Shown here piece after piece: positions 13,411 through 22,721 of a stretch of 64,000 nucleotides of DNA. The translations under genes and the position numbers were made by a program. Below the pieces are notes generated by a model. That model was not told the DNA's origin. It did no database searches and was given only the letters and a program-made list of their open reading frames with translations. Source of the DNA: a virus; IMG/VR virus record IMGVR_UViG_3300030329_003597, positions 266 to 64,265 of that record; one strand, written 5' to 3'. The stretch's first letter is position 1. Every line of letters starts with the position of its first letter.

Positions 13411-13663
13411 TAAAGAAGAATTGTGGTTACATTTAGAGGATTACGGATGCTTACTTGCTGATGGATTTGATGATGCCATTATAGGCGTAACCTTTGGAGT
13501 AGAACCAAAAGCTGTATATAGTATATCAAAATGTTTAGATATACTTTTAGAAGAAGGTATGAGTATGGAAGATGCTATCGAACATCTTGAATACAATGTG
13601 GCTGGGAGTCATGTAGGAGAAAAAACACCTATATGGGTGTATGATTATCAAGAAGATGAGTAA
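13403..13663 (+). CDS. Conserved small phage protein (GFDDAIIGV)
   Basis: Eighty-six residues from the ATG at 13403 (ATGTTTGATAAAG), overlapping the previous stop by 8 nt; a TTG nine nt upstream is less likely. GFDDAIIGV, then VYSISKCLDIL and GMSMEDAIEHLEYNVAGSHV with GEKTPIWV match a hypothetical family I recall from many phages. Function unknown. Confidence 0.8.
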   Translation: MFDKEELWLHLEDYGCLLADGFDDAIIGVTFGVEPKAVYSISKCLDILLEEGMSMEDAIEHLEYNVAGSHVGEKTPIWVYDYQEDE

Positions 13664-13940
13664 ATTTACTACTGTATCAGCCTCAGAGCGTCTTATGAAA
13701 AGTATGGAGGTGGCTATTAATAATATGATAGAAGAGGTGAAAAAGCCTGTTGATCCAGAGATCAACGGTAGCGCTAGAAAAGCAGAACTTCAATCTATTA
13801 AACAGACAGCTACTGACTGTAAAGAGCTTATAATAGAAAGACAAAGGTTGGAGCAGATGGTTAAAGATCTTAAAACTAGCGGGCAGATAGACGAAGCTAA
13901 AGATTATACTGGAGGATTTGCTGAAAGGTTTTCTAAATAA
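13656..13940 (+). CDS. Helical protein upstream of HNH and TerL
   Basis: Ninety-four residues from ATG 13656, overlapping the previous stop (ATGAGTAA). Entirely helical with a coiled-coil-like middle (ELQSIKQTATDCKELIIERQ). Size and position just before HNH and large terminase would fit a small terminase, but no N-terminal helix-turn-helix is visible, so this is only a possibility. Confidence 0.7.
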   Translation: MSKFTTVSASERLMKSMEVAINNMIEEVKKPVDPEINGSARKAELQSIKQTATDCKELIIERQRLEQMVKDLKTSGQIDEAKDYTGGFAERFSK

Positions 13941-14287
13941 TGGCTTATAAAAATAAAGAAGATCAAGCTGCAGCCTCTAAACGGCATTATGAGAATAATA
14001 AAGAGAAGGTAAAAGCTAGGTCTAAAAAAAGAAATATTAGACAAAGAGATATAAATAGAAAATACGTAGAGGATATAAAAAAGAAATCCAGCTGTATAGA
14101 TTGCGGTGAATCAAATCATCTTGTTTTAGATTTCGATCATATAGGAGGTGATAAATATAAATGTATATCTAATATGGTTTACGAATCTTACAGTATAGAA
14201 ACAATACAAAAAGAAATAGATAAATGTGAAGTTAGATGTTCTAACTGTCATAGAATAATTACATATAATAGAAGAAATGAAAAATAA
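13940..14287 (+). CDS. HNH endonuclease
   Basis: One hundred and fifteen residues. A basic helical N-terminus is followed by a zinc-type HNH core: Cys52-x2-Cys55, LDFDHIGGDK (His67), then CEVRCSNCHRI with Cys100, Cys103 and His104. HNH proteins beside the large terminase are common and can assist DNA cleavage during packaging; a stand-alone homing role is also possible. The ATG overlaps the previous stop and the end overlaps the next gene by 11 nt. Confidence 0.85.
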   Translation: MAYKNKEDQAAASKRHYENNKEKVKARSKKRNIRQRDINRKYVEDIKKKSSCIDCGESNHLVLDFDHIGGDKYKCISNMVYESYSIETIQKEIDKCEVRCSNCHRIITYNRRNEK

Positions 14288-14510
14288 AATTGGTTATTTA
14301 TTTGTAGGCTTATTTTGGTTTTTAATCATAGGTTTACTTACATCTTGCTCTGTGCAGAATCATCATAGACGATCTCAGGCTAATGATTACAGTCAATGCT
14401 GGTGTATTGATCCATGGGATGGTGGCGCAGAATGGTGTTGTCCTGGAAGAGAACCTAAATATATGTCCCCTTATAAACATAAGAAAGGTTACACTAAAGC
14501 ATCATTCTAA
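14277..14510 (+). CDS. Phage lipoprotein with TKASF C-terminus
   Basis: Seventy-seven residues. A hydrophobic leader (YLFVGLFWFLIIGLLTSC) ends in a clear lipobox with Cys24 as the lipidated residue. The mature part has several more Cys and Trp (CWCIDPWDGGAEWCCPG) and ends GYTKASF. It should be anchored in the periplasmic or outer-membrane leaflet. Roles could include superinfection exclusion or envelope disruption (inference). Placement between HNH and TerL is odd for an envelope protein. Confidence 0.75.
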   Translation: MKNKIGYLFVGLFWFLIIGLLTSCSVQNHHRRSQANDYSQCWCIDPWDGGAEWCCPGREPKYMSPYKHKKGYTKASF

Positions 14511-14695
14511 TGGCGGATTATAAGTGTGATTGTAACGACGAAGTTGTAAGCAAGTCAGGCGTTACTATTAAATATATAGAAGGTAAGGGTGCAATTCATG
14601 ATGTTAAATGCTCATGTGGCAAATACATGAAATTAGCAAACCCTAAAGTAGGAGCGCCTGGATTTAGGTCAAACAGATTTGGACAAACATATTGA
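14510..14695 (+). CDS. Small zinc-ribbon-like protein
   Basis: Sixty-one residues with CDCND near the start and CSCGK about 30 residues later, a likely four-Cys zinc site, and a basic Gly-rich tail (VGAPGFRSNRFGQTY). The stop overlaps the TTG start of the terminase. It could be a packaging accessory; function unknown. Confidence 0.7.
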   Translation: MADYKCDCNDEVVSKSGVTIKYIEGKGAIHDVKCSCGKYMKLANPKVGAPGFRSNRFGQTY

Positions 14696-16812
14696 GTACA
14701 TTACTAAACATAGAGAAATATGAAGACCCTGTTGTTAAAATTTGTCCCAAGGGTACGGAAGGTGAAGTTATCGAACTCGGTGGGCTACTCATTTGTCTTC
14801 CGAAAAGGCCGCCGAAGAAGGAAATTTTCGGACATAAAGAATCAGACTCTATGCAGGTGTGGAAGAGGACACCTATGCCCAAGGAATTGTCTCGTATTAA
14901 ATCTATGGATGAGTGGGCGGAAATGCCAAGGGAGTTTAGAGAAAGGTTTCGTCCATATATCGAAGAAGAGTTTAGGCGTAGGCGTGAGGGTTTTTGGTTT
15001 TATAACAACGGTACACCTACATATATTACGGGGAGGCACTATATGATGCTTCAATGGACCAAGCTAGATATTGGTTATCCATTTTTCCTTAACTTTCAGC
15101 GTGAAATATTTCTACACATGGCTGCATGCGAGTCTGATCCTCGTTGTATCGGTCAGTTATATACTAAGTGTCGCCGTTCTGGGTACACTAATATCTGTAG
15201 TTCTGTTCTTGTGGACGAAGCTACACAGGTTAAAGACAAACTTTTAGGGATACAATCTAAGACTGGTAAAGACGCACAAGAAAATATATTTATGAAGAAG
15301 GTTGTCTATATGTTTAGACATTATCCATTCTTCTTTAAGCCTATACAAGATGGTACTACTAATCCTCGTATGGAGTTAGCTTTTAGAGAACCATCTAAAC
15401 GAATAACTAAAAAGAATAAAACCTCACAAACGGGTGAAGCTCTTAATACGGTTATTAACTGGAAAAACACAACTAATAACGCATACGATGGTGAGAAGCT
15501 ACACATATTGTATTTAGATGAAGCAGGAAAATGGGAAAAACCTACAGACATAAGAGACGCATGGAGGATTCAGAGGACTTGTTTGATCGTCGGAAAAAAA
15601 ATCGTCGGAAAAGCTCTGGTCGGAAGCACAGTAAATCCAATGGACAAAGGGGGTCAAGAATACAAGAGTCTATGGGAGGATTCGAATCCTTTGGAGAGGA
15701 ATGCGAATGGGAGGACTAAAACTGGACTCTATAGATTATTTATTTCTGCAGAAGAGTCTCTAGAAGGATTCTTTGATATATATGGTAATCCTGTTATTAA
15801 TGATCCTAAAGAAATTTTAGAAGGAATCGATGGGGATATGATACATTCTGGATCAAGAACATACTTGAAGAATGAGAGATCTGCATTAAAAGATAATGCT
15901 TCCGAAATGAATGAGGTAATACGCCAATTCCCTTTTACTTCTGATGAAGCATTTAGAGATAGTATAGAAGGCAGCGTCTTTAATATAGGTAAGATATATG
16001 AGCAAATAGAACATAATGATGAACTATTTCCAAATCCTGTAGTTTCTGGAAACTTTATATGGAAAGGTGGGGAAAAAGATACCGAAGTTATGTTTACTCC
16101 AGACCCTAACGGTAGATTTAGAGTATCGTGGATGCCTCCTCAGGAGTTAAGAAATAAAAAAGCTTTTAATAGGGGTAAAAGAATTGCGCCTAATACAGAT
16201 CTAGGATGTGGAGGCGTTGACTCCTATGATCTTGACGCTACTGTAGACGGAAGAGGATCTAAAGGTGCATTACATCTTTACAATAAATTCCATATGGATC
16301 ATGCATCTAATATGTTTGTTTTAGAGTATGCTTCTAGACCTCCTTTAGCTAAAATATTCTATGAAGATGTATTAATGGCTGCTGTATTTTATGGATACCC
16401 TATATTAATTGAGAACAATAAGTATGGGATTGCAAGATACTTTGAATCAAGAGGTTATGATGGTTATCTAATGGATAGACCTAAACATTTAAAAACTGGA
16501 ACAGCGAAAGTGAAAGTTAAGACTAAAGGTATACCATCTAACTCTCAAGATATAATACAAGCTCATGCTCATGTTATAGAAGCTTATATACATAATTATG
16601 TAGGGTTAAATTCAGAGACAGGTGAAGCTGGAAACATGTATTTTAATAAAACCCTTGAAGATTGGATAGGTTATAAAATAGATAATAGAACTAAGTTTGA
16701 CCTTACTATTAGTTCAGGTCTAGCTTTACTTGCAGCACAAAAGGTTAAGAAAAAGAAAATCAGTAACTTTGATGAAAGGAAGTTTTTTAGGCGATACAAA
16801 GTCATCGGCTAA
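14692..16812 (+). CDS. terL: Terminase large subunit
   Basis: Seven hundred and six residues; pumps DNA into the prohead and cuts it. An adenine-binding-type region precedes a deviant Walker A TKCRRSGYT (about 158-166) and Walker B LHILYLDEAGKW (about 269-280) with the DE pair. The C-terminal nuclease begins near CGGVDSYDLDA (about 505). Start is TTG at 14692, coupled to the previous stop; there is no in-frame ATG near it. Roughly 14740-15715 uses CGT/GAG/GTC-type codons more than the remainder, which is AGA/GAA-rich. Confidence 0.9.
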   Translation: MSTLLNIEKYEDPVVKICPKGTEGEVIELGGLLICLPKRPPKKEIFGHKESDSMQVWKRTPMPKELSRIKSMDEWAEMPREFRERFRPYIEEEFRRRREGFWFYNNGTPTYITGRHYMMLQWTKLDIGYPFFLNFQREIFLHMAACESDPRCIGQLYTKCRRSGYTNICSSVLVDEATQVKDKLLGIQSKTGKDAQENIFMKKVVYMFRHYPFFFKPIQDGTTNPRMELAFREPSKRITKKNKTSQTGEALNTVINWKNTTNNAYDGEKLHILYLDEAGKWEKPTDIRDAWRIQRTCLIVGKKIVGKALVGSTVNPMDKGGQEYKSLWEDSNPLERNANGRTKTGLYRLFISAEESLEGFFDIYGNPVINDPKEILEGIDGDMIHSGSRTYLKNERSALKDNASEMNEVIRQFPFTSDEAFRDSIEGSVFNIGKIYEQIEHNDELFPNPVVSGNFIWKGGEKDTEVMFTPDPNGRFRVSWMPPQELRNKKAFNRGKRIAPNTDLGCGGVDSYDLDATVDGRGSKGALHLYNKFHMDHASNMFVLEYASRPPLAKIFYEDVLMAAVFYGYPILIENNKYGIARYFESRGYDGYLMDRPKHLKTGTAKVKVKTKGIPSNSQDIIQAHAHVIEAYIHNYVGLNSETGEAGNMYFNKTLEDWIGYKIDNRTKFDLTISSGLALLAAQKVKKKKISNFDERKFFRRYKVIG

Positions 16813-16817
16813 TTCCT

Positions 16818-16825
16818 TATATTTG
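16818..16825 (+). promoter_or_regulatory. -7 box TATATTTG before portal
   Basis: Exact TAnnTTTG match between TerL and portal, 27 nt before the portal ATG. An out-of-frame ATG at 16841 opens a six-codon reading frame ending at TAG and overlaps the portal start region. No -33 TTTG. Confidence 0.65.
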
Positions 16826-16844
16826 CAAATATATGCTTACATGA

Positions 16845-19271
16845 ATGAAAAATTATAGCGGCTCAAAAAATTTCCCAGATCCATTAACACCTCAAGATAA
16901 GAAAGAATCTAAGGCGTATGGATTGCAATATGCAAAAGCTATTGAATCTCAATGGGGCAGAAAAGCTGATAGTTCATCTCTTTTTTCTAAAAGATATCAA
17001 ACTTTTACAAAAAATAAAGAGTATGCTAATGGCGTACAGGATACGAATATATATAAAAGGCTATTAAATAATCTTGATCCAAATACTGGGGATGGGAGTT
17101 TAATGAATCTAGATTTTACTCCTGTACCTATTCTACCAAAATTTGTTCGTATAGTAGTAAATAAAATATTAGGTAGAAACTTATACCCTAATTTAGAAGC
17201 TATAGATCCGTTATCTTCTTCAGAAAAGAATAGAGATAAAAAGCGTATAGAAATACAGGTCGCCTTAAAGAAACAACTTATGGCCTTTAAGGAGAAAACT
17301 GGAGCTACAATTGGGATGGATCCTGATATAATTCCTGATAATGAAGCTGAAGCAGAAATATTTATTGGGGAGAACGTAAAAAGTGATGCTGAAATATCAG
17401 CTCAAATAGCTACAGATATGACTTTATCTTGGAATAATTTTGAAGATAATGTATTCCGTAGATGTGTAAATGATTTAGCTACTAACGGGATGGCTGTAGT
17501 TAAAAGATCTAATGATCCCAATTATGGTATTAAAACTAATTATGTAGCCCCAGAAGATTTTATACATAGTCAAACTGATGATCCTAGTTTTGACGACATT
17601 ACTTATGCTGGTCATATAAAAAGCATGCCTATTCAGGAGTTAAAGAGAATAGCTAGTACAGAATTAGAAGAAGAGGATTTTGCTAAGATTGCAAAAAAAG
17701 TCAAGGGTAAAGATGGTAGTAGTCATAAGTTTGATGACAGATTGGGGAGAAATGTATATGATTACGATGAATACATGGTAGATGTATTAGAGTTTGAGTT
17801 CTTATCTACTGATTGTATGTTCTTTGAAGAAAAAGAAAACAGATTTGGTAACAGAAACTTTTTCTATGAAGGCTTTGGTTATAAAGAAAAGCCTGGTAGC
17901 GTTTATGAGAGAAAACCTCATAAAATGGAAATCGTAAATGTATATAAAGGTTATTATATATTAGGTACAGACTATATGTTTAATTATGGCAGGATGCATA
18001 ATGTACCTAAAAATGTTTATGATATTAGTAAAGCTAATTTATCATATTCTGTTATAGCTACAAACTTAACAGACATGATGCCTAAATCTATGGTTAATGG
18101 ATGTATAGGTTTTGCAGATATGTTGCAATTAACTCATTTAAAGATTCAACAAGCTATAGCTAAAGCGAAACCAGATGGATTAATTATAGATATAGAGGGG
18201 TTAGAAAATGTTCAATTAGGTAAAGGTGGTGAATTACAGCCTCTTGACCTTCATGATATATATGAGCAAACTGGTGTATTCTATTATAGAAGTAAAAATC
18301 CAGAAGGAGGATTTCAAAATCCACCAATAAGAGAAATAGGTAATAGCATAAGGAATATTAATGAGCTTATAGGATTGTACAATCATTATTTAAGAATGAT
18401 TCGTGATGCTACAGGAATTAACGAAGTTGTAGATGCAAGTACTCCAAAATCAGAAGCCTTAGTAGGAGTTAGAGAGCAGGCTATAGCGGCATCTAATAAT
18501 GCTACATATGATATCACTAATGCATCTATGATACTATTTAAGAAAGTATGCACTGATGTAGTTAAATGCTTACAGATACTTCCTGAAGAATCTGTTATAA
18601 TGGAAGTATATAAAAATGCTATAGGTAAAACTAATATGGATGTTTTAACTAGCTTTTCTAAACTCCCTATGTATAATTTTGGAGTTCAAGTTCAAAAAGA
18701 TATGGATGATAAAGATCAAGCATATCTAGAACAAAGCATACAAATATCTTTAGGGCAAAAAGAAATAGATCTAGAAGATGCTATGGCTATAAGAGAGCTT
18801 AAAGATATAAATCAAGCTGAAAGACTTCTTGTTGTTAGAAGAAAAAAGAGGAAGGAAGAACAACAAGCCATGCTTATGCAGCAACAGCAAATGCAAGCTC
18901 AGATGGCGCAACAACAGCAACAAATGCAGATGCAAATGGAGGGTCAAAAGATGCAAGCTCAGGCACAAATAGAAGCGCAAAAAATGCAACTCGAAGCTCA
19001 ATTAGAAGCCCAACTTGCAGCTATGAAGCATGAGTTTAATAAAGAAATAGAAACTATAAGAGCAACTGCTACTCTTGGATTTAAAGAAACTGATGAAGAA
19101 TTTAAAGAAAAACTTGAAGTTCTTAAAGAAGATAGAAAAGATGATAGAGTAAAGAAACAAGCTATAGAGCAGTCTAAGCTTATATCTCAAAGGAAGGGGA
19201 ATAGAACTGAACTAAAAGAGGAGCAACAAAATCCAATGAGAAACATTTTAAATATGAACAATGTCCAATAA
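16845..19271 (+). CDS. Portal protein
   Basis: Eight hundred and eight residues, the size of portals in crAss-like and other Bacteroidota podoviruses. Forms the dodecameric DNA gate at the capsid vertex. It follows TerL directly. A long middle domain is followed by a Gln/Met-rich helical barrel (about 670-725, runs such as MQQQQMQAQMAQQQQQ) and a charged coiled-coil tail, typical of portals with a long crown or barrel. Its end overlaps the next gene by 11 nt. Assignment rests on position, length and architecture. Confidence 0.85.
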   Translation: MKNYSGSKNFPDPLTPQDKKESKAYGLQYAKAIESQWGRKADSSSLFSKRYQTFTKNKEYANGVQDTNIYKRLLNNLDPNTGDGSLMNLDFTPVPILPKFVRIVVNKILGRNLYPNLEAIDPLSSSEKNRDKKRIEIQVALKKQLMAFKEKTGATIGMDPDIIPDNEAEAEIFIGENVKSDAEISAQIATDMTLSWNNFEDNVFRRCVNDLATNGMAVVKRSNDPNYGIKTNYVAPEDFIHSQTDDPSFDDITYAGHIKSMPIQELKRIASTELEEEDFAKIAKKVKGKDGSSHKFDDRLGRNVYDYDEYMVDVLEFEFLSTDCMFFEEKENRFGNRNFFYEGFGYKEKPGSVYERKPHKMEIVNVYKGYYILGTDYMFNYGRMHNVPKNVYDISKANLSYSVIATNLTDMMPKSMVNGCIGFADMLQLTHLKIQQAIAKAKPDGLIIDIEGLENVQLGKGGELQPLDLHDIYEQTGVFYYRSKNPEGGFQNPPIREIGNSIRNINELIGLYNHYLRMIRDATGINEVVDASTPKSEALVGVREQAIAASNNATYDITNASMILFKKVCTDVVKCLQILPEESVIMEVYKNAIGKTNMDVLTSFSKLPMYNFGVQVQKDMDDKDQAYLEQSIQISLGQKEIDLEDAMAIRELKDINQAERLLVVRRKKRKEEQQAMLMQQQQMQAQMAQQQQQMQMQMEGQKMQAQAQIEAQKMQLEAQLEAQLAAMKHEFNKEIETIRATATLGFKETDEEFKEKLEVLKEDRKDDRVKKQAIEQSKLISQRKGNRTELKEEQQNPMRNILNMNNVQ

Positions 19272-19716
19272 AGTTAACTTAGATACTTCAGAGCAATTAG
19301 ATATAACTTGCCGTCAAGGAGATACTTTTAGTCTTACATTAACTCTAAAGGATTCTTCTGGGAATGCATTAGCGTTATCTACTGATAATTATGAATTTGT
19401 AATGCAAGTATGGGGTTCAGGTAGAGGGAGAAATGGATCTCCTTTAATAGCTAGTATTAACAAAGGGTTAAAAGGCCAAAACTTAAATACAGAAGAGATT
19501 CCTGGTTCTGCATATTTTGAGGAATTTGTTGTTGATGATAACGGTAATGTTACTATTACAGCTTCAGCAACTACAATGCGATCAGTTCCTGCAGGAAGAC
19601 ACATTTATGATCTTCAATATATTTTACCTACAACTTCTGGGGTGGATACTCATACAACAGTATTAAGAGGAACTTTTACTATTAATGAGGATGTCACTAA
19701 AATGAGAAGAAGGTAA
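19261..19716 (+). CDS. Fibre-associated beta protein
   Basis: One hundred and fifty-one residues, beta-rich. The pattern DITCRQGDTFSLTLTLKDSSG near the N-terminus, then AGRHIYDLQYIL and GTFTINEDVT near the C-terminus, is the one commonly seen in small proteins encoded just before collagen-like fibres (BppU-N-like beta sandwich). Overlaps the portal end and abuts the fibre ATG. Probably a fibre adaptor or baseplate-type part. Confidence 0.7.
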   Translation: MSNKVNLDTSEQLDITCRQGDTFSLTLTLKDSSGNALALSTDNYEFVMQVWGSGRGRNGSPLIASINKGLKGQNLNTEEIPGSAYFEEFVVDDNGNVTITASATTMRSVPAGRHIYDLQYILPTTSGVDTHTTVLRGTFTINEDVTKMRRR

Positions 19717-21597
19717 ATGAGTGTAGACGTAACAACTAGTAGCGGAAACACTATTGATGTTTCTGTAAGTGGGAGTAATACTGTTAGTTTGACTCAATCG
19801 TCAACTAGTATATCTGTATCTACACCTGCCGTATCTACTATTACTGTTACTGAAAAAGGTCCTAAAGGGGATACTGGGGCTACAGGCGCTACAGGTGCTA
19901 CAGGGGCAACGGGAGCTACAGGTGCTACAGCAACAGCAGGAGACGGAATAGATATTGCTGATGGCGAAGTAAGCACTGACTTAAAATCCAATGGTGGTTT
20001 AGTTATAGAGTCTACAGAATTAGCTGTTGATTTAGGGGCTTCATCTATTACGGGAACTTTAGCTGTTGGAGACGGAGGTACAGGGGCTACAAGTCTTACA
20101 GATAACGCTATCCTTACTGGTACTGGGAGTAGTGCTATTACAGCTGAAGCTAATGCTGCTTATAATGGGAATGACCTTACATTAACAAGTTCTACTAGCG
20201 ATAAACCAGTATTAACTCTAAAAAATACAAATACTACTATTACTTCGGGCGCAGAACTTAAGTTTCTAAAAGACGCTGCTGACATATCTGCGGGAGAGAC
20301 TTTAGGGTCGATAGGGTGGTATGGTGATAATGATGCAGGTACTCCAGAGACAATACAGTACGCTAAAATTGTCACAAGAGCAGATGATATAGCAGATGGA
20401 GCAGAAGCAGGTCGACTGTATCTTCAAGTTGCAAATTATGACGGAGCTTTAACAAATGGAGTGTTTATTGATGGCGACACAGATGCTGATGACGAAGTAG
20501 ATGTAACAATAGGAGCTGGCGCTGCTTCAGTAACTACTATAGCTGGTACTCTTACTATGGGTAGTACAGCCGCTATGACTAATGCTGGACAATTATCTGT
20601 GGCCGCTCAACCTAATATAACCACCATGACTGGTTTCTTAGGCGGTACCGCTAATGCGCTGATTACAGACGATGGTGATGGTACGGTTACATCCGAGGCT
20701 AACGCTACTTACGCAAATGATTCATTACAGTTGTCGTCGTCGGTAACTCAAAAACCGACTTTAGAACTAATCAACTCAAACACAGACGCTGAGCCACCAT
20801 ATCTTATGTTTCAAAAAACAGCTAATGGAACAAATAATGATGGGCTTGGTATAATAAAGTTTAGAGGAGATGATGATGGGGGTAACATAACAGACTTTGC
20901 TAAAATAGAAGGTAAAATTGAAGCTGCGGCTGATGGGTCTGAAGAAGGTGAATTGAACATTACTGTTAATGCTCGTGGTAATATTAGAAACGGTTTTAGA
21001 GCACAGGGTAATGGAACAGATATAGTTGATACAGATATAGGATACGGAACGACTTCAAAAACCACTGTAGCTGGCGTTTTACAAATTGATGGCAATGCTA
21101 TATACGACGATGATACCGCATTATGTATTCAGTTTGACTCTAGCGGTAATACAGAAATAAAAAATAAATTCAAGGCAGACACAAGAGAGTTTAATGTTCC
21201 TGGAACTAGTGATGGAGATCATGCCGCTGGAGATGTAGTGTTCTTTGGTAGTACTGAAGGTATGACTGCGGGTAAGATTTATTATTATACTAGTGGCGGG
21301 GCTTGGGCGGAAGCCAATGCTGGCGCTGATGCTACAGCTACTGGATTACTAGCTATTGCTTTAGGCAGTAGTTCAAATAACGATGGTATGTTATTAAGAG
21401 GTATGGTTACTCCATCGGCTCCTGCAGGCAGCGATGATGAAGGTAAAAAAGTTTATCTAAGAGCTACGGATGGAGCCGTAACCACAACGGCGCCGTCGAG
21501 TAGCGGTAATTTTGTAAGAATAGTAGGGTATATGCTTCACGCTAGTAACGATGCAATTTATTTCTGCCCTGATAATACATACGTAGAAATAGCGTAA
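19717..21597 (+). CDS. Collagen-like tail or head fibre
   Basis: Six hundred and twenty-six residues. An N-terminal beta region (1-45) leads to GPKGDTGATGATGATG (from about 48), a short collagen-like GAT triplet run that would trimerise. The long middle alternates T/S/G/D-rich repeats (LTLTSSTSDKP versus LQLSSSVTQKP), two imperfect copies of one fibre module. The C-terminal region has AAGDVVFFGSTEGMTAGKIY, a DUF2190-like beta domain often at fibre tips. Likely receptor-binding or head fibre. Confidence 0.85.
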   Translation: MSVDVTTSSGNTIDVSVSGSNTVSLTQSSTSISVSTPAVSTITVTEKGPKGDTGATGATGATGATGATGATATAGDGIDIADGEVSTDLKSNGGLVIESTELAVDLGASSITGTLAVGDGGTGATSLTDNAILTGTGSSAITAEANAAYNGNDLTLTSSTSDKPVLTLKNTNTTITSGAELKFLKDAADISAGETLGSIGWYGDNDAGTPETIQYAKIVTRADDIADGAEAGRLYLQVANYDGALTNGVFIDGDTDADDEVDVTIGAGAASVTTIAGTLTMGSTAAMTNAGQLSVAAQPNITTMTGFLGGTANALITDDGDGTVTSEANATYANDSLQLSSSVTQKPTLELINSNTDAEPPYLMFQKTANGTNNDGLGIIKFRGDDDGGNITDFAKIEGKIEAAADGSEEGELNITVNARGNIRNGFRAQGNGTDIVDTDIGYGTTSKTTVAGVLQIDGNAIYDDDTALCIQFDSSGNTEIKNKFKADTREFNVPGTSDGDHAAGDVVFFGSTEGMTAGKIYYYTSGGAWAEANAGADATATGLLAIALGSSSNNDGMLLRGMVTPSAPAGSDDEGKKVYLRATDGAVTTTAPSSSGNFVRIVGYMLHASNDAIYFCPDNTYVEIA

Positions 21598-21598
21598 T

Positions 21599-22144
21599 AT
21601 GGCGGATAATATGACGACAGACGAGTGGATGAATGGAGAGCTAACCAAAAAAGAAGATGGTTATTATATTGAAGGAGAAGATGAGTGTGTTTTATATCAC
21701 CATGAACGTGAGGGGATAAAGAAAGGTGTTGAACTACTTTGTAAAGAATACGAGTTTGAATCTGTTTTAGAATTTGGATTTGGAAAAGGCTGGACGGCAA
21801 CAGAGTTCCAAGAGCAAGGTGTAAAAAGACATGTTATTATAGAGCCGAACATCGGGATTTATAAGTCTGCGTTAGGGTGGAATAAAAACCATAATGCAGA
21901 AATATTAAATATGTTTAGTTGGGAATACGAACCAAAAGAAAAGTTTGATTTAGTTTATGATGATATCTTAGAATTTGGAAATACAAGCGATAGACACCAT
22001 GAATATATAAACAACTTTAAAGATCAGTGGTATGCTAGATGCATGCAACGAAAGTGTGTTTATAAAAACACGGTTCATGAAGATCCTTATATAGATTATA
22101 CAGCAGGTGAAACTGAATATAGACAAGTAATACGAAAATTATAA
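21599..22144 (+). CDS. Class I SAM-methyltransferase-like protein
   Basis: One hundred and eighty-one residues. VLEFGFGKGWTATEFQEQG (about 57-75) matches motif I (E-x-G-x-G) of Rossmann methyltransferases, HVIIEPN the following acidic strand, and FDLVYDDILEF motif II. The overall order resembles guanidinoacetate- or arginine-type small-molecule methyltransferases more than DNA methylases (no NPPY-type motif seen). It sits between fibre genes, so modification of fibre or envelope residues is conceivable. The substrate is unknown. Confidence 0.7.
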   Translation: MADNMTTDEWMNGELTKKEDGYYIEGEDECVLYHHEREGIKKGVELLCKEYEFESVLEFGFGKGWTATEFQEQGVKRHVIIEPNIGIYKSALGWNKNHNAEILNMFSWEYEPKEKFDLVYDDILEFGNTSDRHHEYINNFKDQWYARCMQRKCVYKNTVHEDPYIDYTAGETEYRQVIRKL

Positions 22145-22711
22145 ATGGCAACAGCATATTTAAATCCCGCAAGCGCTACTACTAACACTAATTGGGACGG
22201 TTCTGACGTATCTGAGTTAGCCCAGGGAGAAACTAGTAATATATGGAATTCAACGGCAAATAGTGCGAGCTTAGATGTCACTCTTAGCGATTTTGATAAC
22301 ACAGGGGTTGCCTCTATTGACTCTGTTCAAGTAATATTAGTTGGTAGGTGGGGACAGCGATCAGGGTCTTGGACAGCTACAACACGTATACACGATGGCA
22401 CTTCAACGTATTACCTAGAAGCCCTTACAATGCCTGCTAACATGAATCAAGTAACAGTGGCTGGAACCGTAAGAACAACATCTGACGGTTCTACGGCTTG
22501 GACAGATAGTGATTTAGATGGGATGAAGCTGTGGGCGCTAGATACTTTAGGCAGTACCAGCACTCATGCAGATCTGTCTCAAATGTATATTAAGGTTGAA
22601 TATACAGAAGTTTCTGGTTATAGTAATGATGTGAATGGTGTAGCTAGTGCCAATATAGGTAAAGTAAAAGGCGTGGCAACAGCTAGTATAGACAAAGTAA
22701 TAGGAGTTTAA
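22145..22711 (+). CDS. Fibre-type beta protein with VxGVA repeats
   Basis: One hundred and eighty-eight residues. A beta-sandwich domain (about 1-155, ending MYIKVEYTE) is followed by a repeated tail VNGVASANIGKV / VKGVATASIDKV / IGV of about 13-residue period. Such tails occur at the ends of phage appendage proteins as I recall them. Directly coupled to the methyltransferase gene upstream. Confidence 0.7.
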   Translation: MATAYLNPASATTNTNWDGSDVSELAQGETSNIWNSTANSASLDVTLSDFDNTGVASIDSVQVILVGRWGQRSGSWTATTRIHDGTSTYYLEALTMPANMNQVTVAGTVRTTSDGSTAWTDSDLDGMKLWALDTLGSTSTHADLSQMYIKVEYTEVSGYSNDVNGVASANIGKVKGVATASIDKVIGV

Positions 22712-22721
22712 ATAATAAGTA

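Noticed and set aside
15670-15700. GGATTCGAATCC resembling a tRNA T-arm
   Set aside because: It is a short palindrome within the terminase coding frame; no cloverleaf can be built around it.
15531-15719. Basic out-of-frame ORF within the terminase gene
   Set aside because: Coincides with the codon-shifted segment and has no start context; TerL Walker B and downstream frame are intact, so it is best seen as a shadow.
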